Assembly (NCBI RefSeq): GCF_002847345.1
Contig: NZ_LXFV01000015.1
Span: 1 to 64,000, forward strand
Length of the DNA: 64,000 bases
DNA from: Pectobacterium peruviense
GTDB lineage: Bacteria > Pseudomonadota > Gammaproteobacteria > Enterobacterales > Enterobacteriaceae
Reading direction: 5' to 3'
Position numbers and translations under genes: made by a program. Below are positions 56,051-64,000 of the stretch, piece after piece. The notes beneath the pieces were generated by a model. It searched no databases. It was not told the origin of the DNA and worked only from the letters and a program-made list of their open reading frames with translations. Each line of letters opens with the position of its first letter. Positions within the stretch are counted from its first letter, which is position 1.

Positions 56051-57186
56051 TCTTCCTCTGATCGGGATTGCTCGGTACGTTGCGCAGTACGCCGATCGTA
56101 ACCTTCACCCATCGATTTTAGAAACCGACGCTGGCTATCCAGCAGTTCACGATAGGTAATGCAGCGGTAATTCATACCATGCTCGGCGGCAATGCGCCGT
56201 AAAATGCCGGCTAGTGCAGGGTAATGGCGATGATGCCATCCTGGGAAAAGATGATGCGTCAGATGTAAATTCAGTCCTCCCGTCCAGTGCCCAAGCCAGC
56301 GCGGCGTCGGTAGCCAGTCACAGGCGGTCGCAAAGTTATGCTGATACCAGCCTTGAGGCATGGCCTCTGCATCCGCAACGGCATAAAACTCAGCCTCAGC
56401 CCAGTGCGTACCCAGCAGTAAAAACACCACCAATAGCGATGCCAACATTTGCCCGAACACGTAGCTTAACAGCACGATACCGGGGCTAATGCCGTGTGCG
56501 CCTCCCACCAAGATGGGAATAACCAGTACCAGCAAGATATGGCCGATTTTACTGCCGATAAAAATCAACCACCCACCTCGGCCTGATTGTGCTACGCGAG
56601 CGTTCACGGGCGTTTTACCCAAGCGATCGGCCCAATCAAAGATCCAGGCGATATAGGGGAGCGAGAACGCGGCCACCAGCGGCCAGTAAAGATGCTGATA
56701 ACGCATGTAAGAGCGGTGGCGCTGAAAAGGCGTTTGTCGGAAAACACCATTCTCTTCCGTATCCAGATCGTAATGCTCCACATTCGGATAAAGATGGTGG
56801 AAGTCCACATGACGCCAACGCCAATAGTCAGGATCGATGCCTAATGGCAGCGTCACTATTCGCCCGACCACGCGGTTCAATGTTCGATTGCGGAAAAAAG
56901 TATTATGGGAGGCGTCATGATTAACGATGATATTCAATAACATCGACAACATGATGAAAGAAAAATAGCTCAGGAAGAATGCCCATGCTGCCTGCTGCAC
57001 TAAGCAAAGCACATAACAGGTAATGCAGCCTAAAAAGAGTAATCCGGCCTTAACGAACTGGCCGGTATCGGCAAAGCGATGATCATGGTTCGCGCGGAGA
57101 TAAGCCGACGTTTCCCGCTGTAGTGCTCGATGAAAAGCTTGTTCACCTTTCGCCGGATACCGCTTCTCAGGAAGCAAACTAGCCAT
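56047..57186 (-). CDS. Membrane fatty acid desaturase (first copy)
   Basis: This is the paralogue of the following gene, with HDASHNTFF, HVDFHHLYPNVEHYD and HLTHHLFPGWHHRHYP histidine boxes. ATG 57186 (MASLLPEKRYPAKGEQAFH) has AAGGA 7 bases upstream and overlaps the hydroxylase stop by 8 bases. Both copies share the RYPAKGEQ/RYEQGRDLALHRAL N-terminus and MNYRCITYRELLDSQRRFL-like end, so they come from one duplication. Likely a step in making an unsaturated lipid. Which double bond each makes is unknown. Confidence 0.9.
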   Translation of the reverse strand: MASLLPEKRYPAKGEQAFHRALQRETSAYLRANHDHRFADTGQFVKAGLLFLGCITCYVLCLVQQAAWAFFLSYFSFIMLSMLLNIIVNHDASHNTFFRNRTLNRVVGRIVTLPLGIDPDYWRWRHVDFHHLYPNVEHYDLDTEENGVFRQTPFQRHRSYMRYQHLYWPLVAAFSLPYIAWIFDWADRLGKTPVNARVAQSGRGGWLIFIGSKIGHILLVLVIPILVGGAHGISPGIVLLSYVFGQMLASLLVVFLLLGTHWAEAEFYAVADAEAMPQGWYQHNFATACDWLPTPRWLGHWTGGLNLHLTHHLFPGWHHRHYPALAGILRRIAAEHGMNYRCITYRELLDSQRRFLKSMGEGYDRRTAQRTEQSRSEEE

Positions 57187-58303
57187 TTTCATATCCTTCA
57201 GCAATCGGGCGCTGACCCCAGCCGACCGCCATCGCCAGCCCGTGCAGCGCCATCATCAGCATAGCTATTTTCCAGTAGAGCGCTTCCCAGCCCAGATAGA
57301 CAAGAAACACGGCAGGAAACAACAGTACCACCAACAGCCAGACGTAAATGCCCCACCGTCGCCCTTCAGAAATACCACCCAGCGCGACCGCACCCGCCAC
57401 CAGCAACAGGAAGAGCGCCGCCTGCGACAGGTTGGCGGAGTCATAGCCGTAGCCATACAGGTAGACATAGCCCACCACCAGCGCAAATAGCAGCATCGCC
57501 CCAGCGATTAACGCCATCGGCGTACAGTGAAACGTCGCCTGACGTGTACGGCGTACCGACAGTTTCAGATACGACAGAAAAGGTAGGTTACTGGCCAAGA
57601 ACGGGTTTTTCGATGGTGCTTCTTTGCCTGCGCCGTAGCGGAAAGGCGTGTCGGGCAGCTGCGGACAAAAGCTGCCAAACAGCTTGTCCCAAAAAATGAA
57701 AGTGCCGCCGAAGTTCTTATCGGCGTAGGCACGGTCGTTCACGTGATGTACGCGATGGTGTGCGGGCGTCACCAGCACCTTTTCAAGCCAGCCCAGTTTG
57801 GGCGTCATCGCATTATGGTTAAAGAGTTGGACGCTGTAATGCAGGATGGAAACGGTGACGAACACGTACAGCGGAACGCCGAGCAGCGCCAGAATCAGGA
57901 AAAACGGAATCGAGGTCAGCGAGGAATACCAGGAATTACGCACGCCCAGCGACAGATTGAAATGCTCGCCCTGATGATGAACCACATGCACCGCCCACAG
58001 TACGCCAAAAGTATGGTGCAGGCGGTGTAGCCAATAAAAACCGAAATCCCAGGCGAGTAGCGCGAACAGCCACATCAGCACCGGCGGCCAGGTTTCCACC
58101 CAGCCAAAACTGAAATGCGCCGCGACATAGCCATAGCAAAAAATTTCCACGCTGCGAAAGAGCCACAGCATGATATGCCCTGAATTCAGGTTGAACACGA
58201 CGTCATGCCAGTTCACCTTCTCTCGCTGCATCCACTGTAGAACCAGCGCTTCGCCAATCACCACAACCAGCATGAAGACTATCGGTAATGCTAAATCAAT
58301 CAT
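57179..58303 (-). CDS. Sterol desaturase / fatty acid hydroxylase family protein
   Basis: This membrane di-iron oxygenase of the ERG3/SUR2 family has the histidine motifs HRLHHTFGVLWAVHVVHHQGE and LVTPAHHRVHHVND (in part) between several membrane segments. An extra C-terminal hydrophobic domain (about 265-365) adds four predicted helices. At 374 aa it is longer than typical single-domain members. In bacteria such proteins hydroxylate or desaturate lipids. It overlaps the first desaturase and lies 4 bases after PAP2, in the same operon. Exact reaction unknown. Confidence 0.88.
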   Translation of the reverse strand: MIDLALPIVFMLVVVIGEALVLQWMQREKVNWHDVVFNLNSGHIMLWLFRSVEIFCYGYVAAHFSFGWVETWPPVLMWLFALLAWDFGFYWLHRLHHTFGVLWAVHVVHHQGEHFNLSLGVRNSWYSSLTSIPFFLILALLGVPLYVFVTVSILHYSVQLFNHNAMTPKLGWLEKVLVTPAHHRVHHVNDRAYADKNFGGTFIFWDKLFGSFCPQLPDTPFRYGAGKEAPSKNPFLASNLPFLSYLKLSVRRTRQATFHCTPMALIAGAMLLFALVVGYVYLYGYGYDSANLSQAALFLLLVAGAVALGGISEGRRWGIYVWLLVVLLFPAVFLVYLGWEALYWKIAMLMMALHGLAMAVGWGQRPIAEGYENG

Positions 58304-58307
58304 GAAT

Positions 58308-58961
58308 TCATTCCTGATGGCGCTTATCGTTGGGCAGCGTCGATGGGGAAATAGCCTTCACCGTCTCTCGGCTACGTAGAAAGACCCATCCGACGATTCC
58401 CGCCAGCATCGCCCCGGTCACCAGATCGATGAACAGGTGTCGGCGCAGTTGCAGGATGGAAAAGGCAATCGCCGCACCCCATAGAAGATACAAGCCAGTT
58501 TTCACTTTCTGCTGACTATCGCTCATCGCCCACACCGCCAGAACCGTTAGCGCAATGTGCAGCGACGGCAGGCAGTTTTGCGGCGAATCGATACGCTGCA
58601 AAAGCTGTAGCAGACGGACGGAGAAATCGTCCCCGACGACTTGCGGATACACCATCGTCGTCGGAAAAGTTAGGTACACTGCGCCCGCAATCAACGCAGT
58701 AAGCTGCGTTGCCCGACGTAATCCAGCCAAACGCGTAATCGGGCAGGATAAGTAAGACAGCGGAATGATGATGAAAAAGGAAAGATACAGCCAGATAGCC
58801 GAGGCGCTAAAGGGAACCGATTCATCAACCATCGAAGGCGGTAACACGGTTCCCTGCCCCTGAAACTGCGCGCTCAGTTGATACACTACCCCGACCGATC
58901 CCCAGCCGAAGAGCAGCGCTTTCAGCCGTAGTAATAGCATCGTTCCTTGAGGAAATCGCAT
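58308..58961 (-). CDS. PAP2-family membrane phosphatase
   Basis: This membrane protein has about five or six hydrophobic segments. PAP2 motifs are recognisable in reduced form: NCLPSLHIALTVLAVW (C2 with Ser-His) and RRHLFIDLVTGAMLAG (C3 with Arg/His/Asp). The C1 KxxxxxxRP motif is not clear. ATG 58961 has GGAGG 7 bases upstream and overlaps the ligase stop by one base; the open frame extends farther without support. It may dephosphorylate a lipid phosphate in the operon pathway, or it may be a transferase of the same fold. Confidence 0.82.
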   Translation of the reverse strand: MRFPQGTMLLLRLKALLFGWGSVGVVYQLSAQFQGQGTVLPPSMVDESVPFSASAIWLYLSFFIIIPLSYLSCPITRLAGLRRATQLTALIAGAVYLTFPTTMVYPQVVGDDFSVRLLQLLQRIDSPQNCLPSLHIALTVLAVWAMSDSQQKVKTGLYLLWGAAIAFSILQLRRHLFIDLVTGAMLAGIVGWVFLRSRETVKAISPSTLPNDKRHQE

Positions 58962-60247
58962 CATGCTTCCTCCTTCAGGCGGGTAATGCGTCTGCGCTTT
59001 TGCGTGAATTCTGGTGCGATCTCTCCAGCGGTTAACTGCCACCGTAGTTGCGGCGTATCAATCCCCTGTAACGCAAACTGCTGCGCCAGACTATCCCGGC
59101 AAGCTTCCAGTTCCGACAGACTACACGCAGCGGATAAATGCAGCGTCACTTCTCCCTGCTGTACCAGCCGGTAGTCGGCATGCAACGGCAGCGCATTGGC
59201 GATCACCCGGCTACAGAGATCCGCAAACACGGTTTGCGGTTCACCGCGGTTGTTCGGCAGCCGCAAGCTGTCATCGCTGCGCCCTTCGATACGGGCTATC
59301 GCCATCGTCACTCGGCCACACGCGCAGGGCGCTTTTTGCTTCACCAACACATCATCCAGCCGATAGCGCACAATCGGCTGCGTACTGCGGGTAAAATCGG
59401 TAATGACGGGCGTAAAGCGTTCGTCATCCAGCCACTGTGGTTCGATGTGAATAAATTCTTCGTTGAGGTGTAACGTGCCGTGCTCGCAGGTCGATGCCAA
59501 AAAGCCTTCCGTCGCCTGATACACTTCTCCAACCTGCCCAAAGACCTGCTGCAACAGCTGCTTATCCTGTGGCTCCAGCACCTCAGCCACGGAAATCACC
59601 TTTTTGACCGACAGGCGCAATTCACCGCGCTGTACAGCCAGCGCCAGCTCGCGCAGCACCTGTGCAGGGGCGACAATAATCGACGGCGACCACGTTTCCA
59701 GACGCGAAAAATGTTCGGCAAATGGCGCGAAGAGATCGTAAAACGATAGACTCAGCCAGCGATTATCGACGCTGTGATAGAGGTTGTTATCTGCCCGCAG
59801 AAATAGCGCCACACGTTCACCGGCGCGTAAACCGTCAGGCAGCATTTTCGCCAGCATGCCTCCGGCCCAAATCTGCTGTTCGCGTGGGCTGACGACAAAC
59901 AGACCGCGCTGACCGGAAGTGCCGGACGACAGCCCGACGCTGAACCCGTTTACATTCGGCGTAAAGTCACGATCGTCCTCGCTACGACGCGCGCAGGCAA
60001 GAAGCTCGTCCCGCTTCAGTCCGGCGGTATTCATCCGATTGAATTCAGCCATCATCACGGCTTTATCCATCATCGGCCAGGATGTAATGGGTAGCTGGCA
60101 ATAAGGACGAAAATAAGGACTACGCGCCAGCACTCGACGTGCAAAACGAGAAAGCTGACGCTGCTGATGGCGTTCAAGCGCCTGACGGGTACGAAAATTC
60201 AGGCGTCTGGCACGCAAATAGTGCCAGATCGTCATCAGCGGAATCAT
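58961..60247 (-). CDS. PaaK-like adenylate-forming enzyme (F390 synthetase-related)
   Basis: This 428-residue protein belongs to the adenylate-forming enzymes near PaaK and coenzyme F390 synthetase. The ATP-binding loop is LSSGTSGQRGLFVVS, the second ATP motif YQATEGFLA, and IVRYRLDDVLV the third. CACGR suggests a zinc-like Cys pair. The N-terminus is basic (RARRLNFRTRQALERHQQR). ATG 60247 overlaps the MBL gene stop (ATGA) and has GAGGG upstream. It presumably activates an acid as acyl-AMP, for CoA ester, ester or lactone formation in the operon product. Substrate unknown. Confidence 0.88.
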   Translation of the reverse strand: MIPLMTIWHYLRARRLNFRTRQALERHQQRQLSRFARRVLARSPYFRPYCQLPITSWPMMDKAVMMAEFNRMNTAGLKRDELLACARRSEDDRDFTPNVNGFSVGLSSGTSGQRGLFVVSPREQQIWAGGMLAKMLPDGLRAGERVALFLRADNNLYHSVDNRWLSLSFYDLFAPFAEHFSRLETWSPSIIVAPAQVLRELALAVQRGELRLSVKKVISVAEVLEPQDKQLLQQVFGQVGEVYQATEGFLASTCEHGTLHLNEEFIHIEPQWLDDERFTPVITDFTRSTQPIVRYRLDDVLVKQKAPCACGRVTMAIARIEGRSDDSLRLPNNRGEPQTVFADLCSRVIANALPLHADYRLVQQGEVTLHLSAACSLSELEACRDSLAQQFALQGIDTPQLRWQLTAGEIAPEFTQKRRRITRLKEEA

Positions 60248-61050
60248 AGGTCGCCCTCGTGACACAGCCGAATCTCAACTTGCCCGTTCAGATGCAACTG
60301 ATGCAGTTGATCCAGCGTGTGGTAATAGGCTTTTGGATCGTCCATCACCAGATTCGCCAAGCGCGACGGCCCGCGGCCTTCGCGATAGCTGTGCGGCGAC
60401 CAGGCCGCATCGCTTGCCAACAGCACCCAGCCGTTTTCGGTCAGCACAAACGCACCGAGGTGCCCGACTGCATGGCCGGGCAACGGCACCAGCACGATCT
60501 CTTTGTCACTCCCCGGCAGCACATAACCTTGCGTAAACGGCGCAAGCGCCGCAGGCAGGTCGGTAAGCGGGAAGTTTTCGACAAACTGGAGTGACTGCTC
60601 AAAATGTTCAGGAATCAGCGCAGGCACAAACGCTCGCTTCAAGGCCGCGAAACCACGCAGATTCCGCGTCTGCTGCCAGCCTAGCGCCGAACAGATAAAC
60701 GGCACAGTGGGGAAATCCCGCAGCCCTGCGATATGGTCGCCGTGAAAATGGGAAATAATCAGGCCGTCGATGTCGGCAGGTTGAATGCCCTGCGCGTTTA
60801 GTTGATGAATCAACGCGTCTTTGGTCTCGAAATGCACCGGCGTCATTCTACGGTACAGTTGAAACAGGCCGGAACGCGTCGCGTCGGTAAAATGCTGCGC
60901 ATAACCGGTGTCCCACAGCCAGCGCTTGCCCTGACTTTCCAGCATCCAGACCCGCGCCGGAAAACGGCACACCTTCCATCCCGCACCGCGCAACGCCATG
61001 CAGCCCGGATGCAGGCAGTACCCTACTTCAAACGTCGAAATATTAGCCAT
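60244..61050 (-). CDS. MBL-fold metallohydrolase
   Basis: This metallo-beta-lactamase-fold hydrolase has the zinc motif ISHFHGDHIAGL (H-x-H-x-D-H), PLPGHAVGHLG (third-zinc His) and LLASDAAW (bridging Asp). The layout and GWVLLASDAAWSPH pattern resemble lactonase-like and esterase-like MBL proteins. ATG 61050 (MANISTFEVGY) overlaps the SDR stop by 8 bases; an upstream in-frame ATG at 61074 is less likely. CLHPGCMALRGAG near the N-terminus holds two cysteines. In the operon it could hydrolyse a thioester, ester or lactone intermediate. Confidence 0.88.
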   Translation of the reverse strand: MANISTFEVGYCLHPGCMALRGAGWKVCRFPARVWMLESQGKRWLWDTGYAQHFTDATRSGLFQLYRRMTPVHFETKDALIHQLNAQGIQPADIDGLIISHFHGDHIAGLRDFPTVPFICSALGWQQTRNLRGFAALKRAFVPALIPEHFEQSLQFVENFPLTDLPAALAPFTQGYVLPGSDKEIVLVPLPGHAVGHLGAFVLTENGWVLLASDAAWSPHSYREGRGPSRLANLVMDDPKAYYHTLDQLHQLHLNGQVEIRLCHEGDL

Positions 61051-62071
61051 GTCCGTTAGCACTCCGCTGTGCAAGGTGGGTATTGAACCAGTTACCGGTT
61101 AATTCGATGCCCTGCTGGAGGGAGAAACGCGGCTGATAGCCCAGCTCTTGCTGCGCTTTTTCCGCGCTGAGCGTCATATCGAAATTCACCGTTCCCGCAC
61201 TGTAGCGTGTCAACAGCGGCTCTTTCCGGCTAAACCGCGATAACAGCTCCATTCCACCCGCCACCGCATGCAACAGCGGATACGGCACCGCTTTGACGCG
61301 ATAATGCATCCCCAGTTGCCCGACCAGAAGTTGCGCAAGCATATCGGCAAGGTGTGCGGGTTCATGATTGGTGATGTTGTACGTCGAGCCAGAAACTAAC
61401 CCCGCTCGCTGGCTGGCAAGCGCCATCGCTTCCACCACGTTGCCGACAAACGTCAGATCCAGCAGCGCCTCGCCGCCGCGCGGGAGCCGTAGCACACCGC
61501 CGCCCACCGCGATCTGCTCCAAAATGCGCGGCAGAATCACGCGGTCATGCGGACCAAACAGGCCACGCGGACGCAGGATCACATAGGTGGTTTGCGGATA
61601 GCGCGACGTCAGTGCATGAAGCCGTTCTTCCGCCAGAAATTTGGTCTGCGCGTAGTGATTGGCAAAGCGCGCTGCGTGGTAGCTTTCATCAATATTCAGG
61701 TGGTGCTGATAATCGAAGTAAATCGCAGGCGTGGAGATATGGACAAAACGTGGGATACCCAACTGTCCGGCAGCCTCAGCCAGTCGCGCCGTCACATCGG
61801 TATTATTCTGATAGAAGTCATCATATTGACCCCACGGCGATGATTTCGCCGCACAGTGCCAGACGACATCGCAGCCTGTCATCAGCGTTCGATACTGCTC
61901 TACCAACGTTTCGACCAAATCAATGCAGATAAACTGCGCACCCAGCATGTCAAGCTGTTGCCCCACCGTGCGATCGCGCCCGCAGGCCAGCACCTGATGT
62001 CCAGCCTGAATCAGCCATTCCACCGCGTTACGCCCCAGCCCGCTGGTTGCGCCAGTGACGAAGACCTTCAT
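61043..62071 (-). CDS. NAD-dependent epimerase/dehydratase family (3-beta-HSD/OleD-like reductase)
   Basis: This extended SDR has the nucleotide motif VTGATSGLGRNAVEWL and the catalytic YAQTKFLAEE (Tyr-x3-Lys). CDVVWHCAAKSSPWG and ILRPRGLFGPHDRVILPRIL resemble the OleD/3-beta-hydroxysteroid dehydrogenase group. Its C-terminus has LTRYSAGTVNFDMTLSAEKA. At 342 aa it is normal. It overlaps the ketosynthase gene by 4 bases (ATGA), and OleD-like reductases reduce beta-keto products of OleA-like enzymes. The substrate is inferred. Confidence 0.87.
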   Translation of the reverse strand: MKVFVTGATSGLGRNAVEWLIQAGHQVLACGRDRTVGQQLDMLGAQFICIDLVETLVEQYRTLMTGCDVVWHCAAKSSPWGQYDDFYQNNTDVTARLAEAAGQLGIPRFVHISTPAIYFDYQHHLNIDESYHAARFANHYAQTKFLAEERLHALTSRYPQTTYVILRPRGLFGPHDRVILPRILEQIAVGGGVLRLPRGGEALLDLTFVGNVVEAMALASQRAGLVSGSTYNITNHEPAHLADMLAQLLVGQLGMHYRVKAVPYPLLHAVAGGMELLSRFSRKEPLLTRYSAGTVNFDMTLSAEKAQQELGYQPRFSLQQGIELTGNWFNTHLAQRSANGHG

Positions 62072-63081
62072 GGAATCAGTACCATCCCGCCCAGCGTCAA
62101 CCCGGCAGCCGTACCGACCAACATCGCGGGTTCACCTTCAGGCAGGCGTTGCGTCACGATGGCATGGTGCAGCGCCGTCGGAATCGAGGCTGCGACCTGA
62201 TTACCGTGATAGCGGTAAATATCAATCAATCTGTCTGTCGGAATCGCCAGCCGCTTACGCATATGCTCCAGCGACAGGTGGCTGGCCTGATGCGGAACCA
62301 CCGCCGCCATCTGCTCTAGCGTGAAGCCACTTGCATCCAGCAGCCGTTGCAGATAGCCCTCAATCAAAGCAGAAGCCTGCCTGAATAGCCGTTTTCCCTG
62401 CATATGGAATAGAAAATCATGCAGTTCCATCCCCGCTCGCGGGTTACGCAACGTACCGCCTGCGCGGATCTGACACAGCTCATTGCCCTTCGGGTAGGTT
62501 TCCAGCAGACACGCAGCAATCCCGCTGCGACCGTCACCACGTTCGACAATGGCACAGGCGGCCCCATCGCCAAAAATCAGCGACGATTCTTCGTCATCCC
62601 AGTCAATGCCGCGTGAGGCCAGTTCGGTAGAGACAATGGCAATGCGCCGATAGGCGCCGGTATTTAACAACCCTGCGGCCACCTGAAGGGCGGAAATAAA
62701 GCTGACGCAGCTGCTGTTAATATCAAAACAGGCCGTCCCTTTTGGCAGGGACGATGCCTTTAATAAATGACTGGCGCTATAAGGCAGCGCCTGAATCGGA
62801 ATCGCGGAAGCAAATAGCAGCAGATCGATTGACGCTGGTGGAATAACGCCTCGCGCCAGCGCGTCATTTAACGCCGCCACACCGAGTTCAGCCTGGCTGG
62901 CATGATTATCAGCATGGTGGCGATAGATAATTCCCGAACGGCTTTCGACATAGCCAGCAGGCTTATTTAATCGCACATCTAATTCAGCCGACGTCACCCG
63001 CTGCGCAGGAAGTGCGCTGCCAGTGGAAATAATCTTGAGAGGAACCAATCCCTTAGTAAATGCATGACTTTGCGTCTTCAA
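62068..63081 (-). CDS. FabH-like ketoacyl synthase III (OleA-like)
   Basis: This beta-ketoacyl-ACP synthase III-fold protein has an intact catalytic triad, numbered from the upstream TTG at 63087: Cys127 in DINSSCVSFISAL, His266 in VVPHQASHL and Asn296 in RYHGNQVAAS. LIFGDGAACAIVE is a conserved core strand. No ATG occurs near the N-terminus; TTG 63081 with AGGA 6 bases upstream is the best start (TTG 63087 is the other). At 337 aa it is longer than housekeeping FabH (about 317). It is the first gene of the eight-gene operon, so it probably starts the pathway by condensing acyl units. An OleA-type head-to-head reaction or simple malonyl extension cannot be told apart. Confidence 0.88.
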   Translation of the reverse strand: MKTQSHAFTKGLVPLKIISTGSALPAQRVTSAELDVRLNKPAGYVESRSGIIYRHHADNHASQAELGVAALNDALARGVIPPASIDLLLFASAIPIQALPYSASHLLKASSLPKGTACFDINSSCVSFISALQVAAGLLNTGAYRRIAIVSTELASRGIDWDDEESSLIFGDGAACAIVERGDGRSGIAACLLETYPKGNELCQIRAGGTLRNPRAGMELHDFLFHMQGKRLFRQASALIEGYLQRLLDASGFTLEQMAAVVPHQASHLSLEHMRKRLAIPTDRLIDIYRYHGNQVAASIPTALHHAIVTQRLPEGEPAMLVGTAAGLTLGGMVLIP

Positions 63082-63131
63082 TATCAATCCTTTTCAGATT
63101 CATTATCGTTTTACCCGTACCTACAGTGCCA

Positions 63132-63258
63132 TATACCCTAAATAATTCGAGTTGCGTGAAGGCGGCAACCACGTGAATCCCCAGGAGCTTACACAAGTAA
63201 GTGACTGGGGTGAGTAAGGGCGGCCAACGCACAAGCAGCTCGAAGTATGACGGGTATC
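63132..63258. repeat. ERIC element copy F (standard length)
   Basis: ERIC of about 127 bases with left end TATACCCTAAATAATTCGAG, core GAATCCCCAGGAGCTTAC...GTAAGTGACTGGGGTGAG and right end CGAAGTATGACGGGTATC. It lies between the start of the lipid operon and the glpM-like gene, and is close to copy E in sequence. It could influence the divergent promoters. Confidence 0.95.
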
Positions 63259-63407
63259 ACGTACAGTATTTATTCATTCTGCTGCTAAGAATAACGAAAT
63301 TGCCACGAATTGAAATCTCAAGCTGTGCGGTCACACTATTCTATACGGGTACTTTTTCGCTATTCTCTGTGCATTCACGATGCTTAATTAAGCCAGAACT
63401 TATACTT

Positions 63408-63749
63408 ATGTCATTGTTTATCAAATCTGTTATCGGCGCACTGATCGTATTGCTCATCAGCGTATTGGCGAAAAGCCGAAATTATTATATTGCTGGGCTG
63501 GTGCCGCTATTTCCCACGTTCGCTCTGATCGCGCATTACATCGTGGGCACCGAGCGCGGGCTGGACGCACTACGTACCACCATCCTATTTGGCATCTGGT
63601 CCGTTATTCCCTATCTGGTTTATCTCATCTCACTTTATTACTTTACCGCGTGGATGAAATTGCCACAGGCGTTGCTCGCGGCGGTCGTGTGCTGGAGTGT
63701 GTCGGCAGCCTTGCTGGTCAAAATCTGGACGTGGTATCAGGGGAATTAG
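63408..63749 (+). CDS. glpM: GlpM-family small membrane protein
   Basis: This 113-residue inner-membrane protein has four predicted helices. MSLFIKSVIGALIVLLISVLAK, NYYIAGLVPLFPTFALIAHYIVG (split as shown) and IWSVIPYLVYLISLYYFTAW match E. coli GlpM closely. Its role is poorly understood; it has been linked to envelope stress and alginate in other bacteria. ATG 63408 is used; the open frame extends back into the ERIC as a false start. Confidence 0.92.
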   Translation: MSLFIKSVIGALIVLLISVLAKSRNYYIAGLVPLFPTFALIAHYIVGTERGLDALRTTILFGIWSVIPYLVYLISLYYFTAWMKLPQALLAAVVCWSVSAALLVKIWTWYQGN

Positions 63750-63778
63750 CGTCTGACTTCTTATCTTAGGATTGTGCA

Positions 63779-64000
63779 ATGACAAAAACGACATATCCCG
63801 GCACGGTTTCTCGCCCTGTGCTCTCTGCGCAGGAAGCGGATCGCTTCACGCTCCCACACTATTTCACGCTGCGTGGGCACGATAACCAGACTGAGGCTGA
63901 CGTCTGGCAACCCATGCCGATTGAGGTCGATCCAGCGACGCCTTGGGTTGTTGGGCCACAGGTCGGGGTCGATGGCGCAACACACGCCCATATCCAACAG
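63779..64000 (+). CDS. CE8 pectinesterase-like protein, N-terminal part only
   Basis: The window ends inside this gene; 74 codons are visible. The start MTKTTYPGTVSRPVLSAQEA and VVGPQVGVDGATHAHIQQ resemble the N-terminus of the pectinesterase/YbhC-type CE8 proteins (RPVLs.EA near the start, VGP....THTxIQ before the beta-helix). No signal peptide is visible in this part. Such enzymes demethylate pectin or oligogalacturonates in soft-rot bacteria. The call rests on a short stretch only. Confidence 0.55.
   Translation, partial: MTKTTYPGTVSRPVLSAQEADRFTLPHYFTLRGHDNQTEADVWQPMPIEVDPATPWVVGPQVGVDGATHAHIQQ

Noticed and set aside
63201-63407. Extended start of glpM
   Set aside because: Begins within an ERIC and gives no GlpM similarity before 63408.

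Overview
The window is enterobacterial chromosome, most likely Pectobacterium or a close soft-rot relative. This rests on the backbone gene order (envC-yibQ, tdh-kbl, hldD-waaF-waaC, waaA-coaD, mutM-rpmG-rpmB-radC-coaBC-dut-slmA-pyrE-rph, yicC), on six ERIC repeats, and on a probable pectinesterase running off the right edge. No rRNA, tRNA, CRISPR array or intact mobile element was seen.

Region 1 (1-8.2 kb): envC and yibQ (cell envelope), tdh-kbl on the minus strand (threonine to glycine), then hldD-waaF-waaC for heptose synthesis and inner-core LPS assembly. ERIC copies fused to coding ends give Tdh a foreign C-terminal tail and supply the last codons of waaC.

Region 2 (8.2-24.5 kb): the LPS core locus. 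waaL is followed by a JUMPstart/ops element and the long plus-strand run waaQ-waaG-waaP-waaB-like, two GT8 transferases, an unrecognised core protein and a hexapeptide acyltransferase. A very AT-rich cassette then encodes an inositol-monophosphatase-like protein, a two-domain NeuB-like synthase fused to an N-terminal Rossmann-like domain, a CMP-sugar synthetase, an IS3 remnant and a GT-B-like transferase. This looks like a pathway for a CMP-activated nonulosonic-acid-like sugar added to the core. waaA and coaD close the locus.

Region 3 (24.5-32.5 kb): a GT2 transferase, then housekeeping genes mutM, rpmG, rpmB, radC, coaBC, dut, slmA, pyrE and rph. Two expanded ERICs flank pyrE; one separates the rph-proximal attenuator from pyrE.

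Region 4 (32.8-43.2 kb): an eight-gene plus-strand operon inserted between rph and yicC, which are neighbours in E. coli. It encodes a dipeptide epimerase, a Gsi-type peptide ABC importer, DmpA-like and DppA-like aminopeptidases and an isoaspartyl peptidase, followed by a LysR regulator. It looks like a system for importing and hydrolysing unusual peptides.

Region 5 (43.3-54.9 kb): yicC, an AT-rich accessory patch with an orphan Hcp (type VI secretion) gene, small hypothetical genes and lipoproteins, an AI-2E-family membrane protein, a frameshifted grpB, lldD-aldA (lactate/lactaldehyde oxidation) and an LprI-like periplasmic protein.

Region 6 (55-63.1 kb): a tightly overlapping eight-gene minus-strand operon encoding a FabH/OleA-like ketosynthase, an OleD-like reductase, an MBL-fold hydrolase, a PaaK-like adenylate-forming enzyme, a PAP2 phosphatase, a sterol-desaturase-family hydroxylase and two fatty acid desaturases. 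It probably makes an unusual modified lipid and is the best candidate here for an undescribed system. The window ends with a GlpM-like protein and the start of a CE8 pectinesterase-like gene.
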